This document shows, one piece after another, positions 63,190 to 64,000 of a stretch of DNA of 64,000 nucleotides (position 1 is the stretch's first letter; every line of letters starts with the position of its first letter). The translations under genes were made by a program, and so were the position numbers. Under the pieces are notes generated by a model, which ran no database searches, was not told the DNA's origin, and saw nothing but the letters and a program-made list of their open reading frames with translations. Source of the DNA: Chitinophaga niabensis (lineage in GTDB: Bacteria > Bacteroidota > Bacteroidia > Chitinophagales > Chitinophagaceae); NCBI RefSeq assembly GCF_900129465.1, contig NZ_FSRA01000001.1, positions 434,001 to 498,000 on the forward strand, read 5' to 3'.

Positions 63190-64000
63190 ATGAATAAACA
63201 GCATCAACTTGTCTTTGAAGACATTGTGCGACGCTGGCTGCGAAGCCTTGGCATTAAAACGCACAGGCAGTTCATTGCCAGAGAGTTGCAAACCCATCCT
63301 GATTATCCTACACTGGCCTCACTCACGGACCTTTTAGACAGGGGCGGCATGCGATACTGCGCTACGGAAAGCGAAAGAGCCAGTATCATGGATTTCAACT
63401 ATCCGCTGCTGGCGCATGTGAACCAGGGAGGCAACGATTACCTGGTGCAGGTAGATAAGCCCGCGGCATTCGAATCCGATGAAAAGCTCCGCAATAACTG
63501 GAGTGGCATCGTGGTATTTGCAGAAGAAAAGGCGCAGTGGGAAGTACCGGAAAATACGAAACTGCTGCAGCGGCAACATGCTTTTACCGCTATGGGCATC
63601 ATCGCCGGCTTGCTGGTACTGGCGGCTGTGGGTTCAGCTTTTAACTTCAGCCTGGGGTTGGCATCATTAACATGGGGCATCCTGGCATTGGCCGGCCTTA
63701 CCTTCGGCATATTTACCATTACAACAGAGCTGGGCATGCAGATAGGTATTGTGAACGAAGTGTGCAACTCCATCGGTGGGCGGGCGGGGTGTAAAGCGGT
63801 ACTCAGAAGTAAGCTCGCCAAAGTGTATGGTAGCATTACGGTAGCCGATCTCGCACTTTCCTATTTCCTGGCGCAGTTTGTGTTTTTTGTGGCTGCCGCC
63901 TGGTATCCTGCTCTCATGGCCATGCTAATGGTGATAGCAATGCCGCTCATACTGGTAGCGGGTGCGAGCCTGATCATACAGAAATTCAGATTGAAGAGAT
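63190..64000 (+). CDS. Degenerate C39-peptidase plus VKOR membrane protein (3' end missing)
   Basis: The frame is open from ATG at 63190 to the window edge (270 residues, no stop). N-terminal ~120 residues resemble the peptidase C39 fold (ELQTHPDYPTLASLTDLLDRGGM ... NYPLLAHVNQGGNDYLVQVD) but the catalytic Cys and His of active C39 enzymes are not seen (NDY at the expected His). From ~130 come several membrane segments and a vitamin K epoxide reductase domain: VNEVCNSIGGRAGCKAVLRSKLAKVYGSIT with loop Cys192 and Cys201. The CxxC redox centre should follow beyond the edge. VKOR homologues oxidise DsbA-like partners; in Bacteroidota this C39-VKOR form is often next to bacteriocin/peptide export ABC transporters, which I infer may lie to the right. 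Confidence 0.8.
   Translation, partial: MNKQHQLVFEDIVRRWLRSLGIKTHRQFIARELQTHPDYPTLASLTDLLDRGGMRYCATESERASIMDFNYPLLAHVNQGGNDYLVQVDKPAAFESDEKLRNNWSGIVVFAEEKAQWEVPENTKLLQRQHAFTAMGIIAGLLVLAAVGSAFNFSLGLASLTWGILALAGLTFGIFTITTELGMQIGIVNEVCNSIGGRAGCKAVLRSKLAKVYGSITVADLALSYFLAQFVFFVAAAWYPALMAMLMVIAMPLILVAGASLIIQKFRLKR

Noticed and set aside
62977..63297. Minus-strand frame of 106 codons upstream of the C39/VKOR gene
   Set aside because: It overlaps the clear start of the C39/VKOR gene and shows no motif.
1..64000. tRNA, rRNA, CRISPR, insertion sequences or phage genes
   Set aside because: None of the gaps between genes contains a tRNA-like arm, repeat-spacer array or transposase-like frame.

Overview
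The window looks like chromosome of a Bacteroidota bacterium, most likely a Chitinophaga-like member of the Chitinophagaceae. The support is three separate SusC/SusD (TonB-dependent receptor plus lipoprotein) pairs, many secreted glycan-active proteins and SPI/SPII exports, a FecR/ECF-sigma cassette, a Y_Y_Y/propeller sensor kinase, FecR-coupled STN-type SusC, and genes that mostly lack a Shine-Dalgarno sequence. I see no tRNA, rRNA, insertion sequence, phage gene or CRISPR array. Both edges cut a gene.

Left part (1-15 kb): a tight three-gene set of exported phosphodiesterases (GDPD, NPP/autotaxin-type, EEP-type); a membrane glycosyltransferase; a LigD-type ligase-polymerase without the phosphoesterase domain, followed by a tiny unknown gene; then single genes of general function (DUF4886 SGNH-like, DUF4197 lipoprotein, single-domain response regulator, small membrane protein, mono-haem cytochrome c, secreted beta-helix protein, PQQ-type sugar dehydrogenase, PHP-like secreted metallohydrolase).

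Middle part (15-44 kb): locus A (15095-25964) is SusC, SusD, a redoxin-like protein, a cytochrome c-copper monooxygenase fusion carrying the full set of PHM-type copper ligands, a ROK-family regulator and a large secreted alpha/beta hydrolase. After a small divergent AraC/VOC pair comes locus B (27083-41183): ECF sigma factor, FecR anti-sigma, STN-bearing SusC, SusD, a lipoprotein related to the SusCD-associated HExxH zinc hydrolases but with the zinc site gone, a GldA-like ABC ATPase, a fused GldF-GldG-like permease, and two tandem, overlapping MutS-type ATPases without mismatch-recognition domains. Locus B is the best candidate here for an undescribed system: an envelope-signalling nutrient receptor joined to an ABC machine and a pair of clamp-type ATPases. 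A two-gene membrane glycosyltransferase operon follows.

Right part (44-63 kb): a GH78 alpha-L-rhamnosidase with a dyad just before its start, then a polysaccharide-utilisation locus (locus C). Its minus-strand operon encodes an IPT/TIG-NHL lipoprotein, SusC, SusD and a DUF1735/DUF4361-type lipoprotein. Divergent from it is a propeller sensor histidine kinase, whose cognate REC-AraC regulator is not fused but encoded on the opposite strand with overlapping 3' ends, downstream of a GH92 alpha-mannosidase (with residues expected for alpha-1,2 specificity) and a glutaminase-A-like DUF4965 protein. This points to alpha-mannan or N-glycan use. The right edge holds the start of a degenerate C39-peptidase/VKOR membrane protein.
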